Part shown: piece after piece, positions 27,638 to 36,285 of the stretch
How the letters are laid out: the number at the start of each line of letters is the position of its first letter
Position numbering within the stretch: position 1 is the first letter of the stretch
Source of the DNA: Rhizobium tibeticum
GTDB lineage: Bacteria > Pseudomonadota > Alphaproteobacteria > Rhizobiales > Rhizobiaceae
Direction: 5' to 3'
Assembly: GCF_900110205.1 (NCBI RefSeq)
Contig: NZ_FOCV01000010.1
Coordinates: 62,001-126,000 of the forward strand
Length of the DNA: 64,000 bases
Translations under genes and position numbers: made by a program
Notes under the pieces: generated by a model
The model's input: the letters and a program-made list of their open reading frames with translations, nothing else
The model's database searches: none
Told to the model about the DNA's origin: nothing

Positions 27638-28231
27638 TTGGCCTCGGCCCCGCCGAAGACGGAACCGTCCACATCGCCGCCATTGCGCGCCGACGCCCGC
27701 CGCAATCGCGAGAAACTGGTCGAGGTTGCCGCCGCCGCCTTCGCGGAAGCCGGCGTCGAAACATCGCTGGAAGACATTGCCCGCAGAGCCGGCGTTGGCA
27801 TCGGTACGCTCTACCGGCATTTTCCAACGCGCGAGCATCTCGTCGAGGTGGTCTATCGCCGAGAACTCGAAAGCCTTGCGGCAGCCGCGAAGGAACTGGC
27901 GGCAAGCGATGCGCCTGATGTTGCGCTGGAAGAATGGATGCGCCGCTTTGTGGATTACATCGCCGCCAAGCGGGGGATGGCAACCAGCCTGAAAATCCTG
28001 ATGGACTCCAACGCCTCGCTGTTTGCCGAAGGCAGCGGCATCCTGCGAGGAGCCGCCGAAAATCTTCTAAGAGCAGCAGCCGAGCAAGGATTCATTCGAA
28101 GCGACATCGACACGACGGACCTTCTGCATGCCCTTTCGAGCATCTATTCGCTACCGGCGTCTGCGGAATGGCGGGACCGCTCGAACCGGCTTATCGGCCT
28201 GCTGATGGACGGACTGCGGACGCAAAAATAG
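27638..28231 (+). CDS. TetR family transcriptional regulator
   Basis: This ~197-residue repressor has an N-terminal TetR helix-turn-helix (LVEVAAAAFAEAGVETSLED, then IARRAGVGIGTLYRHFPTRE) and a helical ligand-binding C-terminus of the SbtR-like class. The TTG at 27638 has GGAG six bases upstream and gives a normal N-terminus; the earlier TTG at 27596 is almost on top of the operator. It is divergent from the aldehyde oxidoreductase operon with a 26-bp dyad between them, so it most likely represses that operon and itself. Confidence 0.88.
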   Translation: MASAPPKTEPSTSPPLRADARRNREKLVEVAAAAFAEAGVETSLEDIARRAGVGIGTLYRHFPTREHLVEVVYRRELESLAAAAKELAASDAPDVALEEWMRRFVDYIAAKRGMATSLKILMDSNASLFAEGSGILRGAAENLLRAAAEQGFIRSDIDTTDLLHALSSIYSLPASAEWRDRSNRLIGLLMDGLRTQK

Positions 28232-28282
28232 CCGCCCCACGTCCATGGGGCGACGTAAACGGAACCACGTCTGAGATGGCTT

Positions 28283-28320
28283 CCGGACAGGAAAAGAAGC
28301 GGCGCTCTTGGCGCCGCTTT
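28283..28320 (-). terminator. Factor-independent terminator of minCDE
   Basis: On the minus strand, five bases after the minE stop, a 9-bp stem AAGCGGCGC/GCGCCGCTT with a 5-base loop (28297-28319) is followed by CTTTTCC. Another dyad CGCCCCA/TGGGGCG (28233-28252) just after the tetR stop lacks a T-run but could end the convergent tetR message. Confidence 0.85.
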
Positions 28321-28324
28321 GGAT

Positions 28325-28585
28325 TCATGCCGCCCGAACACTCGCGCCAAGCGGGATTTCCACGTCGATCTCGAGGATCGACATATGCTCGTCGCGATCC
28401 ATCGTGACGCGAACCCTCTCGCTATCGACCTGCACGTGCTTAGCGATGACGGCAAGGATTTCTTCGCGCAGCAGCGATACGAGATCGGATCCTGCCGAAA
28501 CGCGCTCGTGCGCCAGTAGTACCTGCAGGCGCTCTCGGGCCGCCGGCGCGGTCCTCTGTTTGCTAAAAATGCTGAAAATGCTCAT
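28325..28585 (-). CDS. minE: Cell division topological specificity factor MinE
   Basis: This 86-residue protein restricts MinCD to the poles by stimulating MinD ATPase. It has the usual N-terminal membrane-targeting/anti-MinCD helix ([28 protein letters not shown]) given here in part as [20 protein letters not shown], then the topological domain with [18 protein letters not shown]. It overlaps minD by four bases and is the last gene of the operon. Confidence 0.96.
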   Translation of the reverse strand: MSIFSIFSKQRTAPAARERLQVLLAHERVSAGSDLVSLLREEILAVIAKHVQVDSERVRVTMDRDEHMSILEIDVEIPLGASVRAA

Positions 28586-29400
28586 GCAGCGGCCCTCCGT
28601 CCGAAGATCTTGCCGAAGATGCCTCGCTTCTCTCCCGGAACGACGACAGGCAGCTCTTCGCCAGCCAGTCTGCGCGCAGCATCGAAATAGGCCATCGCGG
28701 GCGCGCTGCGGCTATCGGCCAGGGTCACGGGGCTACCGATATTGGACGCGCGCAGCACATCCGTGCTTTCGGGAATAATGCCGAGGAGCGGAATGGAGAG
28801 GATCTCCAGCACGTCATCGACTTTGAGCATGTCGCCGCGTTCAGCGCGGCTGGCATCATAACGCGTCAGGAGCAGATGTTTTTCCATCCGCTCGCCGCGC
28901 TCGGCCTTGGCAGTTTTCGCGTCCAGCAGGCCGATGATGCGATCGGAGTCGCGGACGGACGAGACCTCGGGGTTCGTCACGACCACCGCCACATCGGCGT
29001 GGCGCATGGCGAGTGTGGCACCGCGCTCAATCCCGGCGGGACTATCGCAGATGATCCAGTCGAAGTGACGCTTGAGGTCATTGATGACGCGCTCAACACC
29101 CTCAGCCGTAAGGTTGTCCTTGTCCCGCGTTTGCGAGGCCGGCAGCAGGAAGAGCGTCTCCAACCGCTTGTCGCGGATCAGCGCCTGCGAAAGCTTGGCA
29201 TCGCCCTGGATGACGTTGACAAGGTCATAGACGACCCTTCGCTCCGCCCCCATGACCAGATCGAGATTGCGCAGGCCGACATCGAAGTCGACCACGACCA
29301 CTTTCTCGTTCCTCTGCGCTAAGGCCGCTCCGAGGGCTGCGGTGGATGTGGTCTTGCCCACTCCGCCCTTGCCCGAAGTGACGACGATGACTTTCCCCAT
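28582..29400 (-). CDS. minD: Septum site-determining ATPase MinD
   Basis: This 272-residue membrane-associated ATPase drives Min oscillation. The deviant Walker A motif GKGGVGKTT is at residues 10-18, with the signature aspartate in [13 protein letters not shown] and the C-terminal amphipathic helix region [12 protein letters not shown] for membrane binding. AGGAGAG precedes the ATG. In Rhizobiales, minCDE is commonly carried on a secondary replicon, which supports the chromid assignment. Confidence 0.97.
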   Translation of the reverse strand: MGKVIVVTSGKGGVGKTTSTAALGAALAQRNEKVVVVDFDVGLRNLDLVMGAERRVVYDLVNVIQGDAKLSQALIRDKRLETLFLLPASQTRDKDNLTAEGVERVINDLKRHFDWIICDSPAGIERGATLAMRHADVAVVVTNPEVSSVRDSDRIIGLLDAKTAKAERGERMEKHLLLTRYDASRAERGDMLKVDDVLEILSIPLLGIIPESTDVLRASNIGSPVTLADSRSAPAMAYFDAARRLAGEELPVVVPGEKRGIFGKIFGRRAAA

Positions 29401-29432
29401 CTTTCTCTCCTGTTTAATAGCCAGCTTCGGGC

Positions 29433-30155
29433 CTAGATAAGTTTCTCTGCCTTGATCGAATCGCCTTCCAGCCAGAGCTGAACGGCGTGTCCGCGAAGGT
29501 TCGGCGCTATGTCTTCCGCCATCTTGTAGATGCCGTCGATCGCGACCAGCTCCGCCTCAAGCTTGCGGCAGAAGATGCGCGCCGACGTATTCCCGACAGA
29601 GCCCGCCATCGCGCGCCCCCTCAGTGTTCCGTAGACATGAACCGAGCCGCCGGCGATAATTTCCGAACCGGATGCGACGGAGCCGATGACCGTGACGTCG
29701 CCTTCCGGAAAAATCAGCGACTGACCCGAACGAATCGGCTCGCGAATGACGATCGACTGCAATGCCGGGCGGGTCTCGACAACCGCGGGCTTGGCACGAA
29801 CATCGATGATCGGCTCCTGCTGGGGGACCTCGAAATCGGAGACCGGGCGCCCGCCCTTGAGCGCCGGCGGCATGCCCGGACCGAGAAGCGACGGACGGCA
29901 GCCCTCAATGCCCATGATGCTGACGTTGCGCTGCGCAAGCTCAGCAACCAAGCCCTTCAGCTGCGCCCGGTCAATCTCCAGGTCGCTGACGTCGAGTACG
30001 ACCGGTCGCCCCAGGAAGAAGCCGGCGGAGCGCGCGGCAAGATCATCTAGTCTTACGAGCCAGTCATCGAAGGGAAGATCTGGCGAAAGCATGACCGCCA
30101 GGAAGGAGCGGCCCTTAATGCGGATCGAGCGAGCGTTTGTTAGCACTTTGGTCAT
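29433..30155 (-). CDS. minC: Septum site-determining protein MinC
   Basis: This 240-residue FtsZ inhibitor has an N-terminal MinC_N domain (IRIKGRSFLAVMLSPDLPFD near the start) and a C-terminal beta-helix MinC_C domain (RSGQSLIFPEGDVTVIGSVA, GGSVHVYGTLRGRAMAG). It begins the minCDE operon; the upstream region 30156-30250 is A+T-rich and presumably carries the promoter. Confidence 0.95.
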   Translation of the reverse strand: MTKVLTNARSIRIKGRSFLAVMLSPDLPFDDWLVRLDDLAARSAGFFLGRPVVLDVSDLEIDRAQLKGLVAELAQRNVSIMGIEGCRPSLLGPGMPPALKGGRPVSDFEVPQQEPIIDVRAKPAVVETRPALQSIVIREPIRSGQSLIFPEGDVTVIGSVASGSEIIAGGSVHVYGTLRGRAMAGSVGNTSARIFCRKLEAELVAIDGIYKMAEDIAPNLRGHAVQLWLEGDSIKAEKLI

Positions 30156-30476
30156 CTAGGTTAAGAAATCGTTGAATATTTCTATGTCTGATTTGGTTAA
30201 TAAATAGTTAATTTCCGGGCCCGGATCATTAACAAGCCTCAGCGCGCGCACTCAAAAAATTCGCGATGTGCCATCGACACGCCATGCCGGACAGCGACCT
30301 TCAAAGGTCTGTTTTTAAGACACTATTGGGCGCGGAGCTTCGCAGCGGAGAAGCAGGCCAACCCACCCGAAAGTTCACGCCCGCCGCTGTGGCCCGAGGG
30401 CTTGAGCTGGACGGAGCCGTCGCCGAAGGCAAGCCCGAGTCGGCACGCAGGCTCTCGCCCTCGTCCGTGCAGGCAC
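30156..30476. other. Promoter region of minCDE, no supported gene
   Basis: The first ~90 bases are A+T-rich (runs such as GGTTAATAAATAGTTAATTT) and probably contain the min promoter. A plus-strand frame at 30266-30511 (81 codons) has no domain or good ribosome-binding site and was not called. Confidence 0.45.
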
Positions 30477-30509
30477 CAAAAACAACAAAGGCCCGCATGA
30501 GCGAGCCCT
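30477..30509 (-). terminator. Terminator after the first DUF1127 gene
   Basis: On the minus strand, 24 bases after the DUF1127 stop, AGGGCTCGC/GCGGGCCTT pairs (two G-T wobbles, 4-base loop, plus strand 30488-30509) and is followed by TTTGTTGTTTTT. Confidence 0.75.
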
Positions 30510-30533
30510 GATGTCTGGATATTGTTAAGAGTC

Positions 30534-30671
30534 TTAGCGGCCGTAAACCAGGCGCTTAATATCGCCGCGCGTGACGCCGATGTCCTTCAATGCTGCATCG
30601 TCGAGTCGGGAAAGATCTCTGTATGCCTTACGGAGCTGAAGGAACTCCCCGAACCTGTTGCCGATTTTCAT
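30534..30671 (-). CDS. DUF1127 small protein (45 residues)
   Basis: This 45-residue basic protein is a classic short DUF1127 member: an N-terminal helix then LRKAYRDLSRLDDAALKDIG followed by VTRGDIKRLVYGR. An excellent AAGGAGATATGAC precedes the ATG at 30671; the longer frame to 30842 is a shadow. DUF1127 proteins in alphaproteobacteria have been linked to RNA metabolism and phosphate or arginine homeostasis; the role here is unknown. It is divergent from the fused E1 gene and has its own terminator. Confidence 0.9.
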   Translation of the reverse strand: MKIGNRFGEFLQLRKAYRDLSRLDDAALKDIGVTRGDIKRLVYGR

Positions 30672-31035
30672 GTCATATCTCCTTGTGCGTTGCACAATTA
30701 TATAGCTCATCGCCTCCTCAATGAGCACTTCGAAAACCGCATACGAGGCATCCGGAATTTGCAACGTCGACATGCAGGTTGAGAAGAAAACCGCGAGCCG
30801 CTGCCGCCACTCGCTGCCAAAAAGCTTACCGGACGCACCCATATCCGATCGGCGATTCGGAAGTGCGGCCCCGCTAACGCAAACCTATAGCCAGGATTTC
30901 GAATTGATACTGCGCAACTTCGTGCATTGGCGAAACGAACGTTTCACATCTCGGCATTTTTGCCTGAAAGCTGAAACGCAATTTCCTCATGGCTGCACTA
31001 ATCTCTTCACAGACCATAGGCTTGGAGGATCGAAG

Positions 31036-33117
31036 ATGGCGCAGGCAACCGCGGCTTTATTGCGTGGCAGGAACGCACCCGATGAGGGAGTAGACTGGCA
31101 ACGCGTTACCTACCTCCTGCATCTCTCGCGTATCCTTGACGAGATGGAGGAAACCCGGCTCGTTCCCGAGAAGAAAGTCCTCTATCAATTCTCCGCCCGC
31201 GGCCATGACATGGCGCAGATCATGCTCGGCCTGCAACTGACGAACCGCCACGACGCTACCTGCGGCTACTATCGGTCGCGCCCGCTGCTTTTGTCGCTCG
31301 GCGTCGACCCGGCCGATGCGCTTGGCTCGGCGATGGGCCGCGCCGGCGGCTATTCCGATGGCCGTGATATCGGCGTGGTCTTCAACTATCCGAACCACAA
31401 CGGCGCTTCGGCTCTGCCGATGTGCGGCGGTGTGGGAGCCCAGTACACGCCGACGGCTGGCTGGGCCCAGGCGCTCCAGTATTACGCGACGGTGCTTGGC
31501 GAGCATGACTATCGCGATGCGATCGCCGTCGTGCTGGGGGGCGACGGTTCGGTCGCATCGAACGGTTTCTGGTCTGCGCTGACGATCGCCACGACGCAGG
31601 CGCTGCCGATGTTGTTTTACATCGAGGACAACGGCTTCGGAATCTCGGTCCCTTCCGACGTGCAGACGCCCGGCGGAAACATCGCAGCCAATCTCGCGAG
31701 CTGGCAGGGCTTGACGATCTTTGAAGGCGATGGGTGCGATCCCGCGGAGGCCGCGCGATTGACGCAGCAGGCGGTCGGCTTCATTCGCGAGCGTCGAATG
31801 CCTGCCCTTTTGCGGCTCACTGTCCCCCGACTGGAGGGGCACAGCTTCCAAGACACCCAGTCATATAAGAGCGAAGCGCTCGTCAAGGCAGAATGGGCTC
31901 GCGATCCGCTACCACGGCTTCGAGACTACCTGGTTCCGTCGGTGATGAGCGCGCAGGAGTGGGAAGCGTGCCGGCTTGAGGCGGCCGGCGTTGCAGAACG
32001 AGCGCGCGTCGAGGCCGAAGACCGGGTTGTTGCCGTTCCCGAAACGGTCACCCGTCATGTGTTCTTCGAGGGCGACATGCAGGCAATGGGTGGTCAGCAT
32101 TGCGACGGCTACCGTGCACCGGAATGCACCGACGAGGCGGCACCGGACGGCCAGCGTATCAATATGGTCACGGCGATCAGGCGGACACTCGATCACGAAC
32201 TGACCATCAACAAGCGTGTGGTGCTGTTCGGCGAGGACATCGGCCCGAAGGGCGGCGTTCACGCCGTCACGCTAGGACTACAGGACAAGTTCGGCAAGGA
32301 ACGGGTGTTTGATACCTCGCTCTCGGAGGAAGGCATCGTCGGGCGCGCCGTCGGCATGGCGCTTGCCGGGCTTGTTCCGGTTCCAGAAATTCAGTTCCGC
32401 AAATATGCCGAGCCCGCGGCGGAACAGATCAACGATTGCGGCACGATCCGCTGGCGCACCAACAACCGGTTCGCAGCGCCCGTCGTGCTGCGCATGCCCG
32501 GCGGTTTCTTCAAGTGTGGCGACCCATGGCACAGCCAGACGAACGAGGTTGCCTTCGTCCACCAGCCGGGCTGGAAGGTCGCCGTTCCCTCGAACGCCGA
32601 AGACGCCGTCGGGCTATTGCGGAGCGCCTTGCGCGGCAACGATCCTGTCATCTTCTTCGAGCATCGCGCCATGCTCGACCATCCGTGGGCACGCCGCCCT
32701 TACCCGGGTGACAACTACGCCCTGCCCTTTGGCAAGGCACGCTTTACGCGCAAGGGCAATTCGATCACGATCGTGACCTGGGGCGCCATGGTTCCCCGCT
32801 GCGAGGAGGCGGCGGAAGGCATCTCTGCCGATGTCATCGATCTTCGCACGCTGATGCCCTTCGACCGCGCGAGCGTCGTTTCGTCGATCCGTCGCACGCG
32901 CCGGTGTCTTATCGTCCATGAGGATCTTGGAACAGGTGGCTTCGGCGCCGAGATTGCCGCCGTCGTTGCCGACGAGGCCTTCATGGATCTCGACGCACCG
33001 GTATCGCGATTGACGATGCCGGATATCCCAAGCCCGCACAATCCGGCCTTGCTCGACTGGGCGGTGCCGTCGGTTGACCGCATCAGACAGAAAATCACGG
33101 CCCTCGTGGAGTACTAG
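31036..33117 (+). CDS. 2-oxoacid dehydrogenase E1, fused alpha and beta subunits
   Basis: This 693-residue protein fuses the thiamine-diphosphate E1 alpha domain (residues ~1-340) to the beta (transketolase-like) domain (~370-693). The alpha half carries the ThDP motif GDGSVASNGFW...EDN; the beta half has LFGEDIGPKGGVHAVTLGLQ and PEIQFRKYAEPAAEQIND. The open frame extends 105 codons upstream, but ATG 31036 is preceded by TTGGAGGAT and starts the known fold. It decarboxylates a 2-oxoacid (pyruvate or a branched-chain acid) and passes the acyl group to the E2 encoded three bases later. No E3 gene is nearby. Confidence 0.92.
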   Translation: MAQATAALLRGRNAPDEGVDWQRVTYLLHLSRILDEMEETRLVPEKKVLYQFSARGHDMAQIMLGLQLTNRHDATCGYYRSRPLLLSLGVDPADALGSAMGRAGGYSDGRDIGVVFNYPNHNGASALPMCGGVGAQYTPTAGWAQALQYYATVLGEHDYRDAIAVVLGGDGSVASNGFWSALTIATTQALPMLFYIEDNGFGISVPSDVQTPGGNIAANLASWQGLTIFEGDGCDPAEAARLTQQAVGFIRERRMPALLRLTVPRLEGHSFQDTQSYKSEALVKAEWARDPLPRLRDYLVPSVMSAQEWEACRLEAAGVAERARVEAEDRVVAVPETVTRHVFFEGDMQAMGGQHCDGYRAPECTDEAAPDGQRINMVTAIRRTLDHELTINKRVVLFGEDIGPKGGVHAVTLGLQDKFGKERVFDTSLSEEGIVGRAVGMALAGLVPVPEIQFRKYAEPAAEQINDCGTIRWRTNNRFAAPVVLRMPGGFFKCGDPWHSQTNEVAFVHQPGWKVAVPSNAEDAVGLLRSALRGNDPVIFFEHRAMLDHPWARRPYPGDNYALPFGKARFTRKGNSITIVTWGAMVPRCEEAAEGISADVIDLRTLMPFDRASVVSSIRRTRRCLIVHEDLGTGGFGAEIAAVVADEAFMDLDAPVSRLTMPDIPSPHNPALLDWAVPSVDRIRQKITALVEY

Positions 33118-33120
33118 AAC

Positions 33121-34347
33121 ATGGTCGATTTTTCCGAAGTCCTCGTGCCCGTCGAACAGGAGGGAACGAAGGCAGTCGTACGCAACTGGCTAAAGCAACC
33201 AGGCGAGATCGTCGCCGTCGACGATCCCCTCGTCGAGCTCGAAACGGACAAGGTCACGCAGGAGATTTCGGCACCCGCAGCAGGAATCCTCGACGAGATC
33301 GTCATGGCGTCAGGCACCGATGCAGCGCCCGGCGCGGTTCTCTGCCGCATTCGTCTGAGGCCTAGCAACGCCGGAGATGACCGTGTGCCGGATACTCCAC
33401 CCTTGCCGCATGGCGAGAGTGGCAATGAGAGCGGCGACCGCTTCTCGCCGGCAGTTCGCAGTGCTGGCGAGCAATACGGCATCGATCCGGCCGAGGTCGT
33501 CGGCACCGGCAGGGACGGACGTGTTACGCGTATGGATATGGATGCGGCGTTCGCCCGCAACCAGAAGCTGGAGCGCGATAAAACGCCATCGTCCGCCGGC
33601 ATCCCGACCAGCCCCGATCCGGGCACGTTTACCCGCGATCAGATCACCCACCGCTCGCACATGGTTGCTCATACTCCCATGCGGCTTTCCATCGCGCGGC
33701 ACATGCTGGATTCGGCTACGACCGCCCCACATGTCACGGCGATCTTCGAGGCCGATTTCACCGCGATCATCAAGCATCGCGAGAAGAGCAAGGCGGCATT
33801 TGCCGCCGACGGCATCAATCTTTCCTATACGGCCTATATCATCGCCGCCTGCGTTGCGGCTATGCGGGCTGTGCCGGAGATCAACAGCCGCTGGCATGAC
33901 GAACATTTGGAGATCTTCGACGATATCAACATCGGCGTCGGCCTGGCGCTTGGCGACAAAGGCCTGGTCGTTCCGGTCGTTCGGCACGTGCAGGACCTCT
34001 CGCTGGCTGCGATCGCCGCCAGACTTCAGGACCTGACCAATCGTGGGCGCGCCGGCGGCCTCACCAACGCCGATATGCGCGGCGGCACCTTCACGATCTC
34101 AAACCACGGGGTGTCAGGCTCCCTGGTCGCGGCACCCATCATCATCAATCAGCCGCAATCGGCAATCCTTGGCGTCGGAAAAATGGAGAAGCGCGTTGTC
34201 GTGCGAGAGGTCGATGGCGTCGATACGATCCAGATTCGATCGATGGCCTATGTCTCGTTGACGATCGATCATCGCGCGCTGGACGCTCATCAGACAAACG
34301 CCTGGCTGACGCGTTTCGTCGAAACCCTGGAGGGCTGGCCAGCATAG
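33121..34347 (+). CDS. 2-oxoacid dehydrogenase E2, dihydrolipoamide acyltransferase
   Basis: This 408-residue core enzyme takes the acyl group from E1 to CoA. Domains in order: a lipoyl domain with acceptor lysine in LVELETDKVTQE (~K44), a proline-rich linker, an E3-binding domain (PAVRSAGEQYGIDPAEVVGTG, ~112-135) and the catalytic domain ending in the active-site motif IDHRALDAHQT (usual form DHRxxDGA, so the GA pair is replaced). GGAG lies upstream of the ATG, and the gene is three bases after the E1 stop. Confidence 0.93.
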   Translation: MVDFSEVLVPVEQEGTKAVVRNWLKQPGEIVAVDDPLVELETDKVTQEISAPAAGILDEIVMASGTDAAPGAVLCRIRLRPSNAGDDRVPDTPPLPHGESGNESGDRFSPAVRSAGEQYGIDPAEVVGTGRDGRVTRMDMDAAFARNQKLERDKTPSSAGIPTSPDPGTFTRDQITHRSHMVAHTPMRLSIARHMLDSATTAPHVTAIFEADFTAIIKHREKSKAAFAADGINLSYTAYIIAACVAAMRAVPEINSRWHDEHLEIFDDINIGVGLALGDKGLVVPVVRHVQDLSLAAIAARLQDLTNRGRAGGLTNADMRGGTFTISNHGVSGSLVAAPIIINQPQSAILGVGKMEKRVVVREVDGVDTIQIRSMAYVSLTIDHRALDAHQTNAWLTRFVETLEGWPA

Positions 34348-34388
34348 GGCCGGCGGCCCCCGCAAGAATGGGGCGCCGTGCGGCGCTG

Positions 34389-34700
34389 TCATTTCGCGTT
34401 GCGGATCGTCAGCGCCGGGTTGTGCGCAAAGAAGTTATGCGGCTCGATATGGATGGTCTTCCATTCGGTCGACATCACACGCCAATCCTCCATGCGCGGG
34501 ATATGCGGCCGTGAACCAGGTGACGATATCCATGCCCACGAGCAGCTTGTTGGCCTTGACCCATTGTGGCAGCGGATCCCATCGCTCTGGATCGCATATT
34601 TGCCGCCCGCATATTGCTGATCGATGTTGTAGACGGTGTTCCAGACCGAATACTCGATATAGGCATTGCGCTTCATCGGCGGATCCTTCGCAAAGTCGAA
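34389..34700 (-). pseudogene. Remnant of a copper amine oxidase C-terminus
   Basis: Three pieces in two frames line up with the C-terminal ~110 residues of copper (topaquinone) amine oxidases: YSVWNTVYNIDQQYAGGKYA in one frame, then DPLPQWVKANKLLVGMDIVT followed by WFTA in a second frame, then PHIPRMEDWRVMSTEWKTIH and NFFAHNPAL back in the first frame, ending at the TGA at 34389-34391. Frameshifts fall near 34577 and 34510. The N-terminal two thirds, including the topaquinone tyrosine region, is missing. This is a decayed, truncated gene; it has no function as a protein. Confidence 0.72.
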
Positions 34701-34759
34701 CGGACCGATTGCGAGGCAAGCGCAGTTTTTCAGCAACGAACGTCGAGATGGGTCTGTTG

Positions 34760-34978
34760 CTATCGACTCCAGAACCACGACTTGCCCATCTCGGCAGAGA
34801 CCTCCTCCGGCGTAATCCCGATGTCCTTGAGCTGGTCCGCCGTCAGCTCCGCGAGCGCCTGACGGCCGCGCCGCTTCTCCAGGCGACAACCCAAAAACTC
34901 AACTGCACGACTGATGAAGCCTCGCGGCGAAGCGACATTGCTTTTCCAATCCAGTTCCTTTCTCAGGTCAGTCGACAT
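34760..34978 (-). CDS. DUF1127 domain protein (72 residues)
   Basis: This 72-residue protein has a short N-terminal extension and a C-terminal DUF1127 motif (RRGRQALAELTADQLKDIGI, then TPEEVSAEMGKSWFWSR). GGAG precedes the ATG. It is divergent from the LysR regulator. It is the second DUF1127 gene within 4.4 kb, on the other side of the E1-E2 genes. Function unknown. Confidence 0.88.
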   Translation of the reverse strand: MSTDLRKELDWKSNVASPRGFISRAVEFLGCRLEKRRGRQALAELTADQLKDIGITPEEVSAEMGKSWFWSR

Positions 34979-35079
34979 TTCACACTCCGCATCATTCGCC
35001 GATCCGCCATGTCAGCGGGATAACCGACAGATAAGACTAGCGAACACCTTGAAGGAAGATTATGATCCAAATACAAACT

Positions 35080-35094
35080 ATAAGGATTTCTTAT
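35080..35094 (+). promoter_or_regulatory. LysR-type T-N11-A dyad at the lysR start
   Basis: ATAAG-GATTT-CTTAT is a dyad that contains a T-N11-A core (T at 35081, A at 35093), the usual LysR-type binding form. It abuts the TTG start codon (35096), where binding would block translation or transcription of the regulator's own gene. The A+T-rich 35060-35100 segment also serves the divergent DUF1127 gene. Confidence 0.5.
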
Positions 35095-35095
35095 A

Positions 35096-35995
35096 TTGCT
35101 GAATATCGACCAGCTCGCGGCCTTTGTCAGCGTTATCGATCTGGGAAGCTTCACGGCGGCGGCCGACAAGGTTGGCCTCACTCAGCCGGCCGTCAGCCTG
35201 CAGGTCAAGTTGCTCGAACAGCGGTTGGGGGTTCGGCTGATCGAGCGCGTGGGGCGACGCGCGCAACCATCGCCGGCCGGCGCGGATCTCCTCGTTCACG
35301 CAAGGCGCATCCTTGAAGACTGTGCGGCAGCAACTGATTCCATGACGCCATATCGGGAGGGCGCGGTCGGCCGGGTCAGGATCGGCAGCGGCGGAACGGC
35401 CTCGATCCACCTGCTTCCGCGCGCAATCGCGGCCGCCAAAAAGCAAATGCCGGGGCTTGAGATCACGGTCCGGATCGGCAACACCGATGAGGTTTTGCGC
35501 GACCTCGAATCCAATGCGCTCGACCTCGCCGTCGTTACCCTCCCCGCCTCGGGCAGGTCGCTAGAAATCGAGCCTTTCTATGAGGACGAGTTGCTTGCAG
35601 TGGCCCCCAAGGGCAGTGAAATGCCGGAAGGCGGACCCGACGCCGACTTTCTCAAAGACCAGGTTCTCATGCTCTATGAGGGGGGCAACACACGCACCGT
35701 CACGGATGGCTGGTTCGCAAAGGCCGGCGTCCAAATACAACCCACGATGGAGTTCGGCAGCGTTGAAGCAATCAAGGAGCTGGTCGCCGCAGGATTGGGC
35801 TGGTCGCTGCTGCCTGCGCTCGCGCTGAAGCAGGACCGCGCAGGGTTCCTCACGACCTCGCCTGTCAGGCCGCGCTTGGCCCGCCAACTCGGCATCGTGT
35901 TGCGTCGGGACAAGCACCTCACCAAAGGACTGCGGGAAGTCATCAAGTGTCTGCGGGGATTTGGCGAAATGCCGCGGGCCTCTTTGCGGCGATAA
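35096..35995 (+). CDS. LysR family transcriptional regulator
   Basis: This 299-residue regulator has the N-terminal LysR winged helix (LNIDQLAAFVSVIDLGSFTA, then AADKVGLTQPAVSLQVKLLE, residues 2-42) and a periplasmic-binding-protein-like effector domain (IGSGGTASIHLLPRAIAAAK near residue 95). The start is a TTG with AAGGA 11 bases upstream; no better codon exists. It is divergent from a DUF1127 gene, which may be its target. Effector unknown. Confidence 0.9.
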   Translation: MLNIDQLAAFVSVIDLGSFTAAADKVGLTQPAVSLQVKLLEQRLGVRLIERVGRRAQPSPAGADLLVHARRILEDCAAATDSMTPYREGAVGRVRIGSGGTASIHLLPRAIAAAKKQMPGLEITVRIGNTDEVLRDLESNALDLAVVTLPASGRSLEIEPFYEDELLAVAPKGSEMPEGGPDADFLKDQVLMLYEGGNTRTVTDGWFAKAGVQIQPTMEFGSVEAIKELVAAGLGWSLLPALALKQDRAGFLTTSPVRPRLARQLGIVLRRDKHLTKGLREVIKCLRGFGEMPRASLRR

Positions 35996-36285
35996 CCAAA
36001 TCGCCGGTCTCTGACCAATTTCGCATTGCTTTTGGAAACGTGTATTAACCTGCCAACAGCAAGCGCGGATTGCGGTCATTAATCCGTTTAGGATGATCCG
36101 AAAGCGGGTCGTTTTGCATGCAGCGCGCATCCGCAGTCGCAAGAGTGTGTGCAATACTGCCCTATGGTAGCGTTTTTCATTGACTGCAACACTCCATGCG
36201 CTAGCTCTTATACAAACAGCTGATTCAATATTGGCGGGATACATCGAAGAACCGAGGCGCGGCGCAATGAGGAGATCCAACCCAT
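35996..36285. other. Upstream region of the GGDEF-EAL/partner-switching operon
   Basis: These 290 bases hold no gene. They must carry the promoter for the six-gene signalling cluster that starts at 36286; GAGGAG lies 11-16 bases before that ATG. No EcfG or sigma-54 motif was found. Confidence 0.45.

Noticed and set aside
30266..30511. 81-codon plus-strand frame upstream of minC
   Set aside because: Low-complexity composition, no ribosome-binding site and overlaps a terminator of the DUF1127 gene.
30721..31035. In-frame 105-codon extension of the fused E1 protein
   Set aside because: No domain, and the ATG at 31036 has a strong GGAGG ribosome-binding site and begins the known fold.
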